DNA of 64,000 nt from Ardenticatenaceae bacterium (GCA_020634215.1 JACKCD010000001.1:124001-188000), one strand, 5' to 3'. Shown: positions 52,416-60,362, numbered from the stretch's first letter. Program-made: numbers and translations. Notes: a model not told the origin generated them from the letters alone.

Positions 52416-52505
52416 ATGAACGAGTTTTTTGTATCTGTTCTCCTTCTCAACCTTCTTGTCCTCGTCCTTATTATTAACTATAAGGATGTAATGAATGTTG
52501 GGTAA
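52416..52505 (+). CDS. ilv leader peptide (branched-chain amino-acid attenuator)
   Basis: A 29-codon frame, ATG to TAA, encodes a peptide whose middle reads V-S-V-L-L-L-N-L-L-V-L-V-L-I-I: of 15 consecutive codons all but one Ser and one Asn are Leu, Val or Ile. Such a run immediately upstream of ilvB is the hallmark of ribosome-mediated attenuation: when charged branched-chain tRNAs are scarce, the ribosome stalls and the following terminator is not formed. A terminator lies 34 bases after the stop codon. A Shine-Dalgarno element close to the ATG is weak. A TATACT box at 52368-52373 may supply the promoter. Confidence 0.75.
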   Translation: MNEFFVSVLLLNLLVLVLIINYKDVMNVG

Positions 52506-52538
52506 ACGAACTGGATGCTGATTGAATAAAATGCACAC

Positions 52539-52564
52539 AAACCGCCCAACAGGGCGGTTTTTTT
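52539..52564 (+). terminator. Attenuator terminator after the ilv leader peptide
   Basis: AAACCGCCC pairs with GGGCGGTTT (four-base loop), followed by TTTT. Its position just after the leader peptide identifies it as the probable attenuator. Confidence 0.88.
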
Positions 52565-52713
52565 GTTTGGGTGAATAGTTAAGGAAATGAATAAGTTTTT
52601 CTTTCAGGGGATGAATAGGATAGCAATGAGTGAGCGAAACGGCCGTTTTGCCACCCCTTGCGCCATTACCCCTTTCCACCCCAACCAAACCACCCCCATC
52701 CCCTGTGTATTGA

Positions 52714-52749
52714 GGGCAGAAAACAAATGATTTGTTTTCTGCCCTTTTT
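52714..52749 (+). terminator. Second terminator-like hairpin before ilvB, perfect 14-bp stem
   Basis: Arms 52714-52727 and 52731-52744 pair perfectly around a three-base loop and are followed by TTTTT. It lies about 55 bases before the ilvB ATG. A palindrome at 52638 sits between the two terminators. Confidence 0.85.
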
Positions 52750-52803
52750 ATTTGCCGAACTCTTTCCAAGAGTTAATTTCTATGCCAAGGAGCAAGAAAG
52801 ATT

Positions 52804-54507
52804 ATGAGTGAGATTAAAACGGGTGCAGAGATTATGTGGGAATGCCTCGTTCGTGAAGGAGTCAAAGTTGTTTTTGGCTACCCCGGCGGAGCCATCATGC
52901 CTGCCTACGATGCGATGCTTGATTTCGATATTCACCACGTGTTGGTGCGCCATGAACAGGGAGCCACCCACATGGCCGACGGCTATGCCCGCGCCACAGG
53001 CAAAGTGGGCGTTGCTATCGCTACTTCCGGCCCTGGGGCCACCAACCTGGTCACTGGGTTAGCCACCGCCATGATGGACTCCGTGCCAATTGTGTGTATT
53101 ACCGGCCAGGTTCCCATTACCGCCATCGGCGGCGATGCATTTCAGGAAACAGATGTGACGGGTGTCACCATGCCCATCACCAAACACAACTACCTAGTCA
53201 CCAGTGCTGACGAGGTTGCCCGTGTGGTGCGTGAGGCGTTTCACATTGCCCGCAGCGGCCGGCCGGGTCCCGTCCTCATTGACATCTGCAAAAACGCCCA
53301 AATTGACAAAACCGAGTTTATCTACCCGGAAAAAATCAACCTGCCTGGCTACCGTCCCCCCAGACGCGCCCCCAAGAAAGATTTAGAGCAGGCTGCCAAG
53401 CTAATCGCTCAGTCCGAACGGCCGGTTATTTTGGCCGGGCAAGGGGTGCTGCAGTCAGGTGCCATGCGGGAACTGCGCGAATTTGCCGAGAAAACCCAAA
53501 CTCCCGTTGCCATGACGCTGCTGGGGCTGGGAGGTTTGCCTGCGTCCCACCCGCTGAGCCTGGGGATGATGGGGATGCACGGCGAGGCGTATTGCAACAA
53601 TGCCATTCAGGGTTCCGACCTGCTGCTGGCATTTGGGATGCGTTTTGACGACCGGGTGACGGGCAATTTACGCACCTATGCTCCTCGCGCTCGCAAAATC
53701 CATGTGGAAATTGACCCATCGGAAGTCCACAAAAATGTACATGTGGATGCGCCGCTGCTGGGCGACCTGCGGACGGTGCTTGGCGATCTAACACCCATCG
53801 TCGATCCAATGGATCATGAGGAGTGGCTGGACAAAATTGCCGAATGGCGCAATGACACCGAGAAGCGTGACATCATGGCTTGGCCGGACGATGGGCTGCT
53901 CTATGCTTCACACGTTGTGCGTGACTTGTGGGAATCCACCAGCGGTAATGCTATTGTGACCACCGATGTGGGGCAGCACCAAATGTGGACGGCACAATAT
54001 TACCATATGGAACAACCTTTCCGCTGGATCACGTCTGGTGGGGCGGGGACGATGGGGTTTGGACTGCCTTCCGCCATTGGCGCGTGGTTTGCCCACCCGG
54101 ACAAGCAAATTTGGGCGATTGTGGGGGATGGTGGCTTTCAGATGACGCAGGCGGAGCTGGCAACGGCCGTTCAGGAAGGTGCCAACGTCAACATCGCCAT
54201 CCTCAACAACGGCTACCTAGGTATGGTGCGCCAGTGGCAAGAGTTTTTCTTTGAAAAACGGTACTCCGGCGTCAAAATGCTCAGCCCCGACTTTGTGAAG
54301 CTGGCCGATGCTTACGGCATCCCTGCCCGCCGCATCACCAAACGTGAAGAAGTGGCTGATGCCGTGGCTTATGCCAACAGCATCAGCGGCCCAGTGCTGC
54401 TGGAGTTTGTGGTGGAAATGGAAGAGGCTGTGTTCCCCATGGTTCCGGCCGGCGCTGACCTGGACGACATGCTGCGCCGCCCTGTCCGTCGTCAAAGCGG
54501 CGACTAA
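52804..54507 (+). CDS. ilvB: Acetolactate synthase large subunit
   Basis: A 567-residue ThDP enzyme catalysing the first step of valine, leucine and isoleucine synthesis. Visible: the ThDP glutamate in R-H-E-Q-G-A-T-H-M-A-D-G-Y-A-R, the FAD region (F-G-M-R-F-D-D-R-V-T-G), and the metal motif G-D-G-G-F-Q-M-T followed by N-N-G-Y-L-G-M-V-R-Q-W-Q. The W-Q-E-F-F pattern is that of anabolic AHAS rather than catabolic ALS or glyoxylate carboligase. It heads ilvB-ilvN-ilvC-leuA, downstream of a leader-peptide attenuator. Confidence 0.96.
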   Translation: MSEIKTGAEIMWECLVREGVKVVFGYPGGAIMPAYDAMLDFDIHHVLVRHEQGATHMADGYARATGKVGVAIATSGPGATNLVTGLATAMMDSVPIVCITGQVPITAIGGDAFQETDVTGVTMPITKHNYLVTSADEVARVVREAFHIARSGRPGPVLIDICKNAQIDKTEFIYPEKINLPGYRPPRRAPKKDLEQAAKLIAQSERPVILAGQGVLQSGAMRELREFAEKTQTPVAMTLLGLGGLPASHPLSLGMMGMHGEAYCNNAIQGSDLLLAFGMRFDDRVTGNLRTYAPRARKIHVEIDPSEVHKNVHVDAPLLGDLRTVLGDLTPIVDPMDHEEWLDKIAEWRNDTEKRDIMAWPDDGLLYASHVVRDLWESTSGNAIVTTDVGQHQMWTAQYYHMEQPFRWITSGGAGTMGFGLPSAIGAWFAHPDKQIWAIVGDGGFQMTQAELATAVQEGANVNIAILNNGYLGMVRQWQEFFFEKRYSGVKMLSPDFVKLADAYGIPARRITKREEVADAVAYANSISGPVLLEFVVEMEEAVFPMVPAGADLDDMLRRPVRRQSGD

Positions 54508-54526
54508 TTTTTGGGAGGAATGACAA

Positions 54527-55084
54527 ATGAGACAAACACTTATCGCTATTGTAGAAAATAAACCCGGCGTTCTCAACCGCGTCGCCTCACTCTTCCGTCG
54601 CCGCAACTTTAACATTGATTCCCTCAACGTTGGGCGCACCGAAGACCCCAATGTTTCGCGGATGACCATTGTGGTGGACAGCAACCAGGCCGATGCCCGC
54701 AAGGTAGAGGCCAATCTATACAAACTGGTCAACGTCATTGATGTACAAGATGTCACCGGCCAGGAAGCCATCCTGCGTGAGTTGGCGCTGATCAAGGTGA
54801 GCGCCTCGCCAGAAAAGCGCGGCGAAGTGCTGAGCCTGGTCAACATCTTCCGCGCCGAAGTGGTGGATGTCAAGGCAGATGCCATGATCGTCCAGCTTAC
54901 TGCTGACGAATCACGGGTAGACAGCCTCATCGAACTGCTGCGCCCCGTTGGCATTCTGGAAATTGTCCGTACCGGCCATGTGGCTATGATGCGCGGCACC
55001 GACCCCGGCAAGCGTTATGCACGTTGGGCGGATGAAGATGAAGAAGAGTATTTTGTAAACGGCCGTCATTACGCTGGCGACTAA
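54527..55084 (+). CDS. ilvN: Acetolactate synthase small (regulatory) subunit
   Basis: A 185-residue ACT-domain regulator (T-L-I-A-I-V-E-N-K-P-G-V-L-N-R-V-A-S-L-F-x-R-R). Residues 80-165 match the ALS small-subunit C-terminal domain. Members give valine feedback control. An acidic tail (D-E-D-E-E-E-Y-F) extends the protein beyond the usual 160-170 residues. GGGAGG precedes the ATG, 19 bases after ilvB. Confidence 0.93.
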   Translation: MRQTLIAIVENKPGVLNRVASLFRRRNFNIDSLNVGRTEDPNVSRMTIVVDSNQADARKVEANLYKLVNVIDVQDVTGQEAILRELALIKVSASPEKRGEVLSLVNIFRAEVVDVKADAMIVQLTADESRVDSLIELLRPVGILEIVRTGHVAMMRGTDPGKRYARWADEDEEEYFVNGRHYAGD

Positions 55085-55138
55085 TCAAGATTCAGCTTGC
55101 ACAGAAGCCGCATCTGGTTAATGATTAGCTTTGATTAC

Positions 55139-55164
55139 CTGTAAATTTGACGATAAATTTACAG
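55139..55164. repeat. 10-bp inverted repeat in the ilvN-ilvC gap
   Basis: CTGTAAATTT and AAATTTACAG flank a six-base loop, forming an AT-rich hairpin. No T-run follows, so it is more likely an mRNA processing or operator site than a terminator. Confidence 0.5.
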
Positions 55165-55200
55165 AATGACATATATACACGAAGGGAAAGAAAAAGGATT

Positions 55201-56205
55201 ATGGCAAAAATTTATTACGACAAAGATGCAGACCTTAGCCTTCTTGGAGGCAAGAAGATCGCCGTGCTTGGGTACGGCAGCCAGGGACACGCGCACTCGC
55301 TCAACCTCAAGGATTCCGGCATGGATGTGGTGGTTGGACTGTACGAGGGCAGCAAATCGTGGGCAAAGGCTGAGGCTGATGGGTTAACGGTGATGAATTC
55401 GTTTGATGCGTGCGCCGCCGCCGACATCATCATGATGCTGACCCCCGACACGATGCAGGGCGACATTTACCAGCAGGCGGTGAAACCCAATTTGGCTCCC
55501 GGAAAGACGTTGATGTTTAGCCACGGCTTTAACATCCGCTTTGGGCAAATTGTGCCGCCTGCCGACATTGACGTGAGCATGATTGCCCCCAAAGCCCCCG
55601 GCCACCGCGTGCGCGAGGTGTTTACCGAAGGGGCTGGTGTGCCTGGTTTGGTAGCCGTGCATCAGGATGCCAGCGGCAACGCTTTGGCACAGGCATTGGC
55701 CTATGGCAAGGCGATTGGCTGCGGCCGCGCCGGGATTATTGAAACGACCTTTACCGAGGAAACGGAAACGGATCTGTTTGGTGAGCAGGTGGTGCTGTGC
55801 GGTGGGGTGAGTGCGCTGGTGGAAAGTGCCTTCAACACGCTGGTAGAAGCGGGCTATCAGCCCGAAATCGCCTACTTTGAATGTCTTCATGAGCTAAAGC
55901 TGATTGTGGACTTGATGTACCAGGGCGGTTTGAGCTATATGCGCTATAGCGTGAGCGACACGGCGGAGCGGGGTGACTACATTGGTGGGCCGCAAATTAT
56001 TACCGACGAGACGCGCCAAGCGATGAAGCGGATGCTGGGGGCGATTCAGTCGGGTGGCTTTGCGGAAGATTGGATTGATGAGAACAAAAACGGCCGTCCG
56101 ACCTTTGTCGCCCAGCGCGAGGCGGCACGGGGCAGCCACATTGAAAAGGTGGGCAAGGAGCTGCGAGCGATGATGCCGTGGCTACATGCTAAAGAAGTTG
56201 AGTAA
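55201..56205 (+). CDS. ilvC: Ketol-acid reductoisomerase
   Basis: A 334-residue class I KARI. Its NAD(P)-binding motif G-Y-G-S-Q-G-H-A-H-S-L-N and the metal-binding E-C-L-H-E-L-K-L-I-V-D-L region are present, and the C-terminus (R-A-M-M-P-W-L) is typical. The start at 55201 with AAAGGA upstream is chosen over the frame's opening at 55147. It converts acetolactate to the dihydroxy acid. Confidence 0.96.
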   Translation: MAKIYYDKDADLSLLGGKKIAVLGYGSQGHAHSLNLKDSGMDVVVGLYEGSKSWAKAEADGLTVMNSFDACAAADIIMMLTPDTMQGDIYQQAVKPNLAPGKTLMFSHGFNIRFGQIVPPADIDVSMIAPKAPGHRVREVFTEGAGVPGLVAVHQDASGNALAQALAYGKAIGCGRAGIIETTFTEETETDLFGEQVVLCGGVSALVESAFNTLVEAGYQPEIAYFECLHELKLIVDLMYQGGLSYMRYSVSDTAERGDYIGGPQIITDETRQAMKRMLGAIQSGGFAEDWIDENKNGRPTFVAQREAARGSHIEKVGKELRAMMPWLHAKEVE

Positions 56206-56208
56206 ACG

Positions 56209-56259
56209 GTAATCAGTGTTCGATAATGTCGTGAAATGACATTATCGAACACTGATTAC
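56209..56259. repeat. Family B hairpin, perfect 22-bp stem, between ilvC and leuA
   Basis: Arms 56209-56230 and 56238-56259 are perfectly complementary around a seven-base loop. The outer part (TAATCAGTGTTCG) is shared with the copies at 4739-4815 and 62727-62767. A structure this strong in an operon could differentially stabilise upstream messages. Confidence 0.85.
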
Positions 56260-56281
56260 TGGAAAAACGGAGTAAGAAACG

Positions 56282-57928
56282 ATGGACGAAGATGGTGTAA
56301 ACATTCAGAAAGATCGGGTTATTATTTTTGATACGACATTGCGTGATGGCGAGCAGTCGCCAGGAGCAACGCTTAATGTTGAAGAAAAAATCGAAATTGC
56401 CAAACAACTTTCTCGTCTTGGGGTTGATGTGTGCGAAGCAGGCTTTCCCATCGCCTCGCTCGGTGATTTTGAGGCTGTGCGCCGGATTGCCGAAGAGGTT
56501 GGGCCGCTTTTGGAAGGGCGCAAAAGTGGACAGCCCATGGTCATTGCTGGTCTTTCGCGTGCCAACCGGGAGGACATTCAGCGGGCTTATGACGCGGTAA
56601 AAGCAGCGCCTCGCCATCGGATCCATACGTTTCTTGCAACGAGTGATATTCATCTGAAACACAAGCTCAAAATTGACCGGGAAGAGTGTATTGAGCAGGT
56701 GATAACGGCCGTTTCCTTTGCCCGCAGTCTGTGTGATGATGTGGAGTTTTCGCCGGAGGATGCCGGCCGATCTGACCCCGATTTTTTGGTGCAGGTGCTG
56801 ACAGAGGCGATTAAAGCAGGGGCAACGACGCTCAATATACCCGATACCGTTGGCTATACGACACCGGCCGAATATGGCAAGCTCATCAAATATTTGATTG
56901 ACAACACCCCTGGCTCGGAGACAGTCATCTGGTCTACCCATTGCCACAACGATTTGGGAATGGCAACGGCCAATTCGCTGGCCGGGGTGCAGAACGGAGC
57001 GCGGCAGATTGAGGTGACGATTAACGGAATTGGGGAACGGGCGGGCAACACGTCGCTGGAAGAGGTGGTGATGGCGATGCACACCCGGCCGCAGGTGTTT
57101 GATGTGGAAACGAATATTGATACGACGCAGTTGATGCGGACAAGCCACATGGTTAGCACCTATACGGGGATGGTGGTGCAGGCGAACAAGGCGATTGTGG
57201 GGGCGAATGCGTTTGCCCACGAAGCCGGGATTCACCAAGATGGGATGCTGAAGAACCAGCAGACGTATGAGATTATGCGGCCGGAGACGGTGGGGCTTCA
57301 TGCGTCGCGGCTGGTGCTGGGCAAACATTCGGGTCGCCATGCGTTTCGAACGCGGCTGGAGGAGATGGGGTATGACAATCTGGAGCCGGATGAGGTGCAG
57401 GCAGCGTTCAAGCGGTTTAAGCGGGTGGCCGACAAGAAAAAGGTGGTGACGGATGCTGACATTGAGGCACTCATTGCCGACGAGATTTACCAGCCGCCGG
57501 AAATTTGGAAGTTGAACCAGATTCAGGTGTCGTGTGGCGACCAGAGTATTCCGACGGCTTCGGTGAGTTTGACGGGGCCGGATGGGGTGGAGTATCGGGA
57601 TGCGGCGCTGGGTACGGGGCCGGTGGATGCGGTGTATCAGGCGATTAGTCGGATTATCGGCCGTTCGGGGCGTTTGATTGAGTTTGCGATTAACGCGGTG
57701 ACGGAGGGTTTGGACGCGGTGGCGGAGGCGACGATTCGGATTGAGCCGGAGAATGGGGATGCGTATCGGGTGAATCCGCAGACGAATCAGGCGATTGCGC
57801 GTTCGTTTAGTGGGCATGGGGCCAGCACGGATATTGTGGTGGCGAGTGCGCGGGCGTATTTGAGTGCGCTGAACAAGATGATGGCGGCGGAGGGGGAGGA
57901 GAGTAGTGCGGTGATGCAGAAAGGTTAG
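56282..57928 (+). CDS. leuA: 2-isopropylmalate synthase
   Basis: A 548-residue enzyme of leucine synthesis. The catalytic barrel shows F-D-T-T-L-R-D-G-E-Q-S-P-G-A, T-H-C-H-N-D-L-G-M-A-T-A-N and G-I-G-E-R-A-G-N-T-S-L-E-E, followed by H-E-A-G-I-H-Q-D-G. The C-terminal LeuA dimer domain (about 400-530) would bind leucine as a feedback inhibitor. The last kilobase is extremely rich in G-ending codons with no palindrome from 56713 to 58217. It is the fourth gene of the ilv-leu cluster; leuC lies 4.8 kb further on. Confidence 0.96.
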   Translation: MDEDGVNIQKDRVIIFDTTLRDGEQSPGATLNVEEKIEIAKQLSRLGVDVCEAGFPIASLGDFEAVRRIAEEVGPLLEGRKSGQPMVIAGLSRANREDIQRAYDAVKAAPRHRIHTFLATSDIHLKHKLKIDREECIEQVITAVSFARSLCDDVEFSPEDAGRSDPDFLVQVLTEAIKAGATTLNIPDTVGYTTPAEYGKLIKYLIDNTPGSETVIWSTHCHNDLGMATANSLAGVQNGARQIEVTINGIGERAGNTSLEEVVMAMHTRPQVFDVETNIDTTQLMRTSHMVSTYTGMVVQANKAIVGANAFAHEAGIHQDGMLKNQQTYEIMRPETVGLHASRLVLGKHSGRHAFRTRLEEMGYDNLEPDEVQAAFKRFKRVADKKKVVTDADIEALIADEIYQPPEIWKLNQIQVSCGDQSIPTASVSLTGPDGVEYRDAALGTGPVDAVYQAISRIIGRSGRLIEFAINAVTEGLDAVAEATIRIEPENGDAYRVNPQTNQAIARSFSGHGASTDIVVASARAYLSALNKMMAAEGEESSAVMQKG

Positions 57929-57935
57929 TTATTGG

Positions 57936-58006
57936 GGATTGGGGATTGGAGATTGGGCTGTTGTCAATTGGCTTAATCTCTAATTCTCTAATCTCTAATC
58001 TCCAGC
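57936..58006. repeat. Family A repeat after leuA
   Basis: GGGGATTGGGGATTGGAGAT and AATCTCTAATTCTCTAATCT with a spacer containing TTGTCAATTGGC. It ends just before the PPOX gene start. Confidence 0.75.
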
Positions 58007-58009
58007 AAA

Positions 58010-58555
58010 ATGGCTCAATTTTATTCTGAATTAAATGAAAACCTGCGGGCGTTTATGAGGGAGCAGAAGATTTTTTTTACGGCGAGTGCGCCGGAGGTGG
58101 GGCGGATTAATTTGTCGCCGAAGGGGATGGATTCGTTTCGCTGTTTGAGTGACCGGCGGGTGGCGTATTTGAATTTGACGGGAAGTGGGAATGAGACGGC
58201 GGCGCATTTGGCGGAAAACGGCCGTTTAACGATCATGTTTTGTGGGTTTGAGAAACGGCCGTTAATCCTCCGTCTCTACGGCACCGGCCGCGCCGTTCAT
58301 CACCGCGACGCTGAGTGGGCTGAACTGTATGCCCTGTTTCCCGACGAGCCAGGCGCACGCCAAATCATCGTCATGGAGATCGAAAGCGTCCAAACCTCCT
58401 GTGGCTTCGCCGTGCCGTTTTTTGATTACCAGGGGGAACGGGAAACCCTGCGAAAACACGCCGAAAGCCTTGGCACCGACGGCATTCAAAATTACTGGGA
58501 AAAACACAACACCATAAGCATTGATGGCTTGCCGACAAAATTGTTTCTAGAGTAA
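58010..58555 (+). CDS. Pyridoxamine 5'-phosphate oxidase-family protein
   Basis: A 181-residue split-barrel flavin-binding-type protein. R-I-N-L-S-P-K-G-M-D-S-F-R followed by Y-L-N-L-T-G-S-G-N-E-T-A-A-H-L is the Pnp_ox pattern. Family members bind FMN, F420 or haem and reduce varied substrates; nothing here fixes the ligand. Two palindromes 28 bases apart (58217, 58254) encode N-G-R-L and K-R-P-L. The DNA is G-rich before them and C-rich after. The start is right after the family A repeat, so no Shine-Dalgarno element is obvious. Confidence 0.82.
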   Translation: MAQFYSELNENLRAFMREQKIFFTASAPEVGRINLSPKGMDSFRCLSDRRVAYLNLTGSGNETAAHLAENGRLTIMFCGFEKRPLILRLYGTGRAVHHRDAEWAELYALFPDEPGARQIIVMEIESVQTSCGFAVPFFDYQGERETLRKHAESLGTDGIQNYWEKHNTISIDGLPTKLFLE

Positions 58556-58580
58556 GTTTTTGATTATTACCTGAATAATT

Positions 58581-58613
58581 AACTACAGATAAAAACAGAT
58601 AAAAACAGATAAG
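58581..58613 (+). repeat. Left 33-bp inverted repeat of the GxxExxY cassette
   Basis: Three tandem ACAGATAAAA-like units, matching the reverse complement of 59148-59180 in 31 of 33 positions. Confidence 0.85.
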
Positions 58614-58662
58614 AAAATATTTTGTGTTGGAGCAGGCAAACGAACCTAAAAGCTGAATATTC

Positions 58663-59100
58663 ATGATCCCAATCAATCGCGTCACAGAACCACATTTTAA
58701 TCGAACTCAACTCGAAATCAACACGATCACCCAAGAGATAATTGGCTGTGGTTTCAAGGTTAGCAACACATTAGGGGTAGGTTTTCTGGAAAAAGTGTAT
58801 GAAAATGCACTCGCTCATGAAATACGCAAAGCAGGATTCGCAGTTGCCCAGCAACATCCTATTCAAGTTTATTATGATAGGATAGTTGTAGGTGAATATG
58901 TTGCGGATTTGCTTGTTGAAGGGTTGGTCATTGTAGAACTTAAAGCGATTAAGCAGCTAACTGTCATTGAAGATGCCCAATGCCTGAACTATATCAGAGC
59001 AACCAACGTGCCAATCTGCCTTTTGCTCAATTTTGGGAAGCCAAAGATGGGGATCGAGCGTTTTGTGCATCCTTTATGGTCCACTCTTCCCACAAAGTAG
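58663..59100 (+). CDS. GxxExxY family protein (PD-(D/E)XK nuclease superfamily)
   Basis: A 145-residue protein with the namesake motif G40-F-L-E43-K-V-Y46 and a PD-(D/E)XK-like core: Asp82 in E-Y-V-A-D-L-L-V and Glu92-x-Lys94 in I-V-E-L-K-A. These are the metal-binding residues of many nucleases. The family is common, in multiple copies, in Chloroflexi, Planctomycetes, Verrucomicrobia and Bacteroidetes, and its function is unknown. It is the only gene in a 600-base unit with inverted ends, and its codon use is A/T-rich relative to its neighbours, with no palindromes inside, which suggests recent arrival. Confidence 0.88.
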   Translation: MIPINRVTEPHFNRTQLEINTITQEIIGCGFKVSNTLGVGFLEKVYENALAHEIRKAGFAVAQQHPIQVYYDRIVVGEYVADLLVEGLVIVELKAIKQLTVIEDAQCLNYIRATNVPICLLLNFGKPKMGIERFVHPLWSTLPTK

Positions 59101-59147
59101 ATGATATAAGTGGATCTATTAATTTAACGGCCGATAAAGACAGAACT

Positions 59148-59180
59148 CTTATCTGTTTTCATCTGTGTTTATCTGTAGTT
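59148..59180 (-). repeat. Right 33-bp inverted repeat of the GxxExxY cassette
   Basis: The complement matches the left repeat in 31 of 33 bases. It ends six bases before the aminotransferase ATG, so that gene's leader derives from the cassette. Confidence 0.85.
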
Positions 59181-59186
59181 CATAAA

Positions 59187-60362
59187 ATGAATCTTAATAT
59201 TAACAAAGCGCGAGAGGAAACGCCGGGCTGTGAGAATGTGCTGCATTTTAACAATGCGGGGTCGTCGCTGATGCCACAGGTGGTGCTGGACAGCATGGTC
59301 GGTTATTTGCGGCTGGAGGCGATGATGGGGGGGTATGAGGCGGCGGGGAAAACTGAAAGTCTCGAAACCGTCTATGATCGCGTTGCCGAATTGCTGAACT
59401 GCCATCGGGATGAGGTGGCACTGATTGAAAACGCCACGCGGGCCTGGGATATGGCGTTTTATGGGGTGCGGTTCCGGCCGGGCGACCGGATTCTGACGGA
59501 TCAGGCGGCGTATGCGAGCAGCTATATTGCGTTTTTGCAGGCGCAGCAGCGGTTTGGGGTGGAGATAACGGCCGTTTCCAACGACCCCCACGGCCAAATA
59601 GACATCAACGACCTCCGCCACCAGCTAGACGACCGCGTAAAGCTCATTGCCATCACCCACATGCCCACCAACGGCGGGCTGGTAAACCCGGCGGCTGAGG
59701 TGGGCAAGGTGGCGCGGGAGGCAGGGGTGCTGTATTTGCTGGATGCGTGCCAAACGGCGGGGCAACTACCGCTGGATGTGGAAGCGATTGGCTGCGATAT
59801 GCTATCGGCCACAGGGCGCAAGTTTTTGCGCGGGCCACGCGGCACCGGCTTCTTGTACGTGCGGCGCGAAGTCTTGGACTTGCTAGAGCCGCCGTTTTTG
59901 GATTTACACGCGGCCAAGTGGACGGCACGAGACGAGTATGAATTGCTGCCCAATGCGCGGCGGTTTGAGAATTGGGAGCGGAATTTTGCGGGGATTGTGG
60001 GGTTGGAAACGGCCGTTTCTTACGCCCTCAACTGGGGATTAGACAACATCTGGCAGCGCGTGCAAGGTCTGGCTGGGCAGCTTCGTCAGCAGCTAAATGC
60101 CATTCCCGGCGTAACCACCCACGACTTGGGCTCGGTGAAGGGCGGTATTGTGACATTTACGGTTGATGGGGTGGATGCGGCCTACATCAAAGAAAAGCTG
60201 GCAGCGCAAAAAATCAATGTCACCACTTCCAGCATCTTCTCGACGCGGCTGGATATGGAGGCACGTGGGCTGCCAATGCTAGTACGGGCTTCGGTGCATT
60301 ATTACAACAGTGAGACAGAGATAGCGAGGTTTTGCAAAGCGGTTGAAAACATTATTGAGTAG
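59187..60362 (+). CDS. Class V aminotransferase (cysteine desulfurase/isopenicillin-N-epimerase-like)
   Basis: A 391-residue PLP enzyme. F-N-N-A-G-S-S-L-M-P, the PLP aspartate region L-L-D-A-C-Q-T-A-G-Q-L-P-L-D and Schiff-base Lys212 (A-T-G-R-K-F-L-R-G-P-R-G-T-G-F-L) are present. The pattern R-K-F-L-R-G-P-R-G with no SufS-type catalytic Cys loop visible resembles the Csd/isopenicillin N epimerase-like branch; the substrate is unknown. The start at 59187 is chosen for the N-terminus; the frame runs upstream through the GxxExxY cassette, which is not part of the gene. Palindromes at 59567 and 60008 coincide with sharp G-to-C composition switches. Confidence 0.86.
   Translation: MNLNINKAREETPGCENVLHFNNAGSSLMPQVVLDSMVGYLRLEAMMGGYEAAGKTESLETVYDRVAELLNCHRDEVALIENATRAWDMAFYGVRFRPGDRILTDQAAYASSYIAFLQAQQRFGVEITAVSNDPHGQIDINDLRHQLDDRVKLIAITHMPTNGGLVNPAAEVGKVAREAGVLYLLDACQTAGQLPLDVEAIGCDMLSATGRKFLRGPRGTGFLYVRREVLDLLEPPFLDLHAAKWTARDEYELLPNARRFENWERNFAGIVGLETAVSYALNWGLDNIWQRVQGLAGQLRQQLNAIPGVTTHDLGSVKGGIVTFTVDGVDAAYIKEKLAAQKINVTTSSIFSTRLDMEARGLPMLVRASVHYYNSETEIARFCKAVENIIE

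Larger units (their letters stand above)
58581..59180. mobile_element. 600-bp GxxExxY cassette bounded by 33-bp inverted repeats (candidate mobile unit)
   Basis: The left end (58581-58613) begins AACTACAGATAAAAACAGAT and the right end (59148-59180) is its reverse complement in 31 of 33 bases. The unit encloses one gene (58663-59100) and is exactly 600 bases. No target-site duplication was seen. Similar CACAGAT/CAGATAA-type repeats are dispersed in the window. Mobility is an inference. Confidence 0.55.

Noticed and set aside
56213..57817. A 534-codon open frame on the minus strand opposite leuA
   Set aside because: It is a shadow of leuA, caused by the lack of stop codons in the G-rich coding strand; its translation is Arg/His/Asn-rich and matches no family.
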